This document shows, piece after piece, positions 6,212-7,971 of a stretch of 7,971 nucleotides of DNA. How positions within the stretch are numbered: the stretch's first letter is position 1; each line of letters opens with the position of its first letter. The notes under the pieces were generated by a model, which saw nothing but the letters and a program-made list of their open reading frames with translations, searched no databases and was not told the origin of the DNA. The translations under genes were made by a program, and so were the position numbers. The stretch covers positions 1-7,971 of the forward strand of contig CADFRV010000108.1 in the NCBI GenBank assembly GCA_902836725.1. Reading direction: 5' to 3'. The DNA comes from Muribaculaceae bacterium (GTDB lineage: Bacteria > Bacteroidota > Bacteroidia > Bacteroidales > Muribaculaceae).

Positions 6212-6270
6212 TGTCCTGCAAACCCCGGAGGATATGCCGGTGTAAGGGGAAATACATCCATTGCAGGACA
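6212..6270 (+). promoter_or_regulatory. Structured 5' leader closed by a perfect 10-bp stem
   Basis: TGTCCTGCAA (6212-6221) is exactly complementary to TTGCAGGACA (6261-6270). The 39 bases between them can form an inner stem, CCCC (6223-6226) with GGGG (6246-6249), possibly extended by GG 6227-6228 with CC 6237-6238. The element lies wholly within the predicted leader and ends 34 bases before the start codon. The architecture resembles a cis-regulatory RNA, but it does not match a riboswitch class I recognise. Confidence 0.5.
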
Positions 6271-6304
6271 TCAGACTTATTATATCCATTAAACCAATTA
6301 TTTC

Positions 6305-7971
6305 ATGAAACATCATTTACTTGCCCTTGGAGTAATGCTGTCGCTGACCTCCATCCAATCAGATGCAATGGAAATCTACGGTTACCAGACCTGGGAGCCA
6401 ATGAGCGACACACCGTTCCGCGGCCCCATCCATTTCAATTCATCAAATCCTGCTGACGCCACACACATAGCGGACTGCTCCGACATGGGTGTTGTCTACG
6501 GAGGATACTATTACAATTACCACTGGTACGGCCAGGCTATCGTAAAGGGGACATCGTCTTCAGTAGACGGCCTCTATGAGATAGACATGAATACAGGAGA
6601 GCGCACTCTCATCGCCAAGGGGGGAGCCAAGCTGATAGACATGACCTATGACTATTCCACCGGCAAGGTTTTCGGCATACGCTCCGGCAACGTATGGCTT
6701 GCTGAGTTCAATACGGAAACAGGAGAAAGCACTCTTGTAGGCAAATTCACAGACGGCACCGAAGAAGTATACATGCTCGCTATTGCGGCATCGCTCGACG
6801 GCACTCTTTACGGGGTATCATCATCCGACAAATTCTATAAAATAGATCCGGAGAACGGCACACTCACACTCATCGGAGCGCTCGGCGCTGATGCGGCATT
6901 TGACCAGACGATGGCTTTCGACTATTCCGACGGCACACTTTACTGGGCAAACAACGGCGACTATCAGCTCTACACCATAGATGTGGCCACTGGAGCCGCC
7001 ACTCCGATCGGGCCTATCGGAAAGAACGGCCTGTCAAGCATGGGATCGCTCTTCATACCATATATCAATGTGGCTGCAGGCGCTCCCGACCGCGTCACGG
7101 GCGCTAAAGCCACAGGAGGCACCACCTCAGCCACACTTTCGTGGACATACCCGGCCATTACCGCCCAAGGTGCGCCGCTTACCGATCTGGATGGAGTGGT
7201 CATAACACGCAACGGCGAGGAGATACAGCAGATCACAGCCTCGGCAGACCTCATCGGCAAAGAAGGCATTTATGTGGACGAGGATCTCACCCCTGAGACC
7301 GTATACAGTTACGAGATCATCCCTTACAACAGTGCAGGACGTGGCGGCTGCGACTCACGCAAACTCACAGTGCGCGTAGGGCGTGACCTCCCAGGAGCAG
7401 TGGAACAGCTGAAGGTGACAGACGGCGACGGCAAAGCCATTCTGTCGTGGCTCACACCCACGGCAGGCGCTTCAGGAAGTGTGTTCGATCCGGCAGACAT
7501 CACAGGCTATGAGATTATCCGCGACCAGGCGGTGATAGCCAATGTCGCGGCCACACAGCTTACATATGAGGATGAGGCGCCTTTCGGACGCCATTCGTAT
7601 ACCGTGACACCCGTTACGGCATTCGGCGCCGGCACTCCCACAACCGTAGAGAACATACTTGTCAAGCCGGCGGCATGGGTTGTCATGACGGAAGGAGAGG
7701 CCAAACTCGAGCCAGGCAAGGAGTATAAGTTCTACGACGAAGGCGGCCCCGACGCCAATTACCTGAACTCACGTAAATACACTCTTGTAGTATCTCCCTC
7801 TGTTGAGGACGCGTTTGTTTCAGTGGATTTCACATCATTCTGCGTGGAGACCTACGGCGACTATCTTTCCATATATGACGGCCGTGGCATCGAAGGGCGA
7901 CTCATAGGCAAATACGCCGCCACATCACTCCCCGCCGAGCTTGCCCACATCGAGTCGTCTGCTGCAGACGG
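6305..7971 (+). CDS. Large modular secreted protein: propeller repeats, two Fn3 domains, CUB domain (3' end outside window)
   Basis: The frame from the ATG at 6305 is open to the last base, giving 555 complete codons and no stop, so the gene is truncated by the window edge. Residues 1-21 are a signal peptide (MKHHLLALGV..., cleavage after SDA). Four repeats of the form hydrophobic-Y-x-I-D-x-x-T-G-x-x-T-L-I-G start at residues 90, 130, 177 and 222, spaced 40-47 residues apart, which suggests the blades of a small beta-propeller. Two fibronectin type III domains follow at about 260-359 and 361-455. From about 458 a CUB-like domain begins, with FYDEGG at 476-481 and DYLSIYDG at 519-526. The combination fits a surface or released protein of the T9SS type that binds glycan or protein; a C-terminal sorting domain would be expected beyond 7971. 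No catalytic motif is seen. A strong promoter and long leader show it is expressed apart from the genes upstream. Confidence 0.88.
   Translation, partial: MKHHLLALGVMLSLTSIQSDAMEIYGYQTWEPMSDTPFRGPIHFNSSNPADATHIADCSDMGVVYGGYYYNYHWYGQAIVKGTSSSVDGLYEIDMNTGERTLIAKGGAKLIDMTYDYSTGKVFGIRSGNVWLAEFNTETGESTLVGKFTDGTEEVYMLAIAASLDGTLYGVSSSDKFYKIDPENGTLTLIGALGADAAFDQTMAFDYSDGTLYWANNGDYQLYTIDVATGAATPIGPIGKNGLSSMGSLFIPYINVAAGAPDRVTGAKATGGTTSATLSWTYPAITAQGAPLTDLDGVVITRNGEEIQQITASADLIGKEGIYVDEDLTPETVYSYEIIPYNSAGRGGCDSRKLTVRVGRDLPGAVEQLKVTDGDGKAILSWLTPTAGASGSVFDPADITGYEIIRDQAVIANVAATQLTYEDEAPFGRHSYTVTPVTAFGAGTPTTVENILVKPAAWVVMTEGEAKLEPGKEYKFYDEGGPDANYLNSRKYTLVVSPSVEDAFVSVDFTSFCVETYGDYLSIYDGRGIEGRLIGKYAATSLPAELAHIESSAAD

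Noticed and set aside
6142..6456. 104-residue + strand frame overlapping the second promoter
   Set aside because: It starts upstream of the predicted transcription start, overlaps the true gene at 6305 in another frame and has no motif.

Overview
The window reads as a chromosomal piece of a gut-type Bacteroidales bacterium, most likely Muribaculaceae-like (family-level placement is inference from content and style, not from a marker gene). The evidence is two promoters of the Bacteroidetes form (TTG/TTTG, 20 bases, TAnnTTTG), the lack of strong Shine-Dalgarno sequences, a type IX secretion (T9SS) style C-terminal sorting domain, and a run of exported glycan-active proteins with GC-rich third codon positions. 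Every gene lies on the + strand and every one begins with a signal peptide.

Layout. Positions 57-644 encode a small exported protein: signal peptide, one PKD/SprB-like beta-sandwich, and a T9SS sorting-domain-like tail. After 31 bases comes 676-2706, a large exported beta-propeller glycosidase with three Asp-boxes, related to sialidases and to GH93 exo-arabinanases. A 10-bp hairpin fills much of the 91-base gap before 2798-3829, an exported metallo-beta-lactamase-fold hydrolase with an intact metal site. These three genes probably form one transcription unit that may begin upstream of the window. A Bacteroidetes promoter at 3900-3930 and an 11-bp leader hairpin precede 4013-5830, a complete exported GH2 glycoside hydrolase with both catalytic glutamates. 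Two hairpins follow it, one being a perfect 42-bp palindrome that is the likely terminator.

Positions 5925-6140 hold no convincing gene. A second clear promoter (6141-6172) and a long leader closed by a perfect 10-bp stem (6212-6270) precede 6305 to the window end. This is the 5' part of a large modular secreted protein: signal peptide, four beta-propeller-like repeats, two fibronectin type III domains and a CUB domain. It is open to the last base, so its C-terminus (where a T9SS sorting domain would be expected) lies outside.

How it fits together. The first four genes look like an export-oriented carbohydrate-processing locus without SusC/SusD genes in view: a propeller exo-glycosidase, a GH2 exo-glycosidase, a secreted metallohydrolase and a small possibly surface-directed partner. 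Substrates cannot be read from the sequence. The most unusual signals are non-coding: nearly every junction carries a strong inverted repeat. The last gene is a separately regulated surface or adhesin-like protein. No CRISPR array, transposase, tRNA or rRNA was seen.
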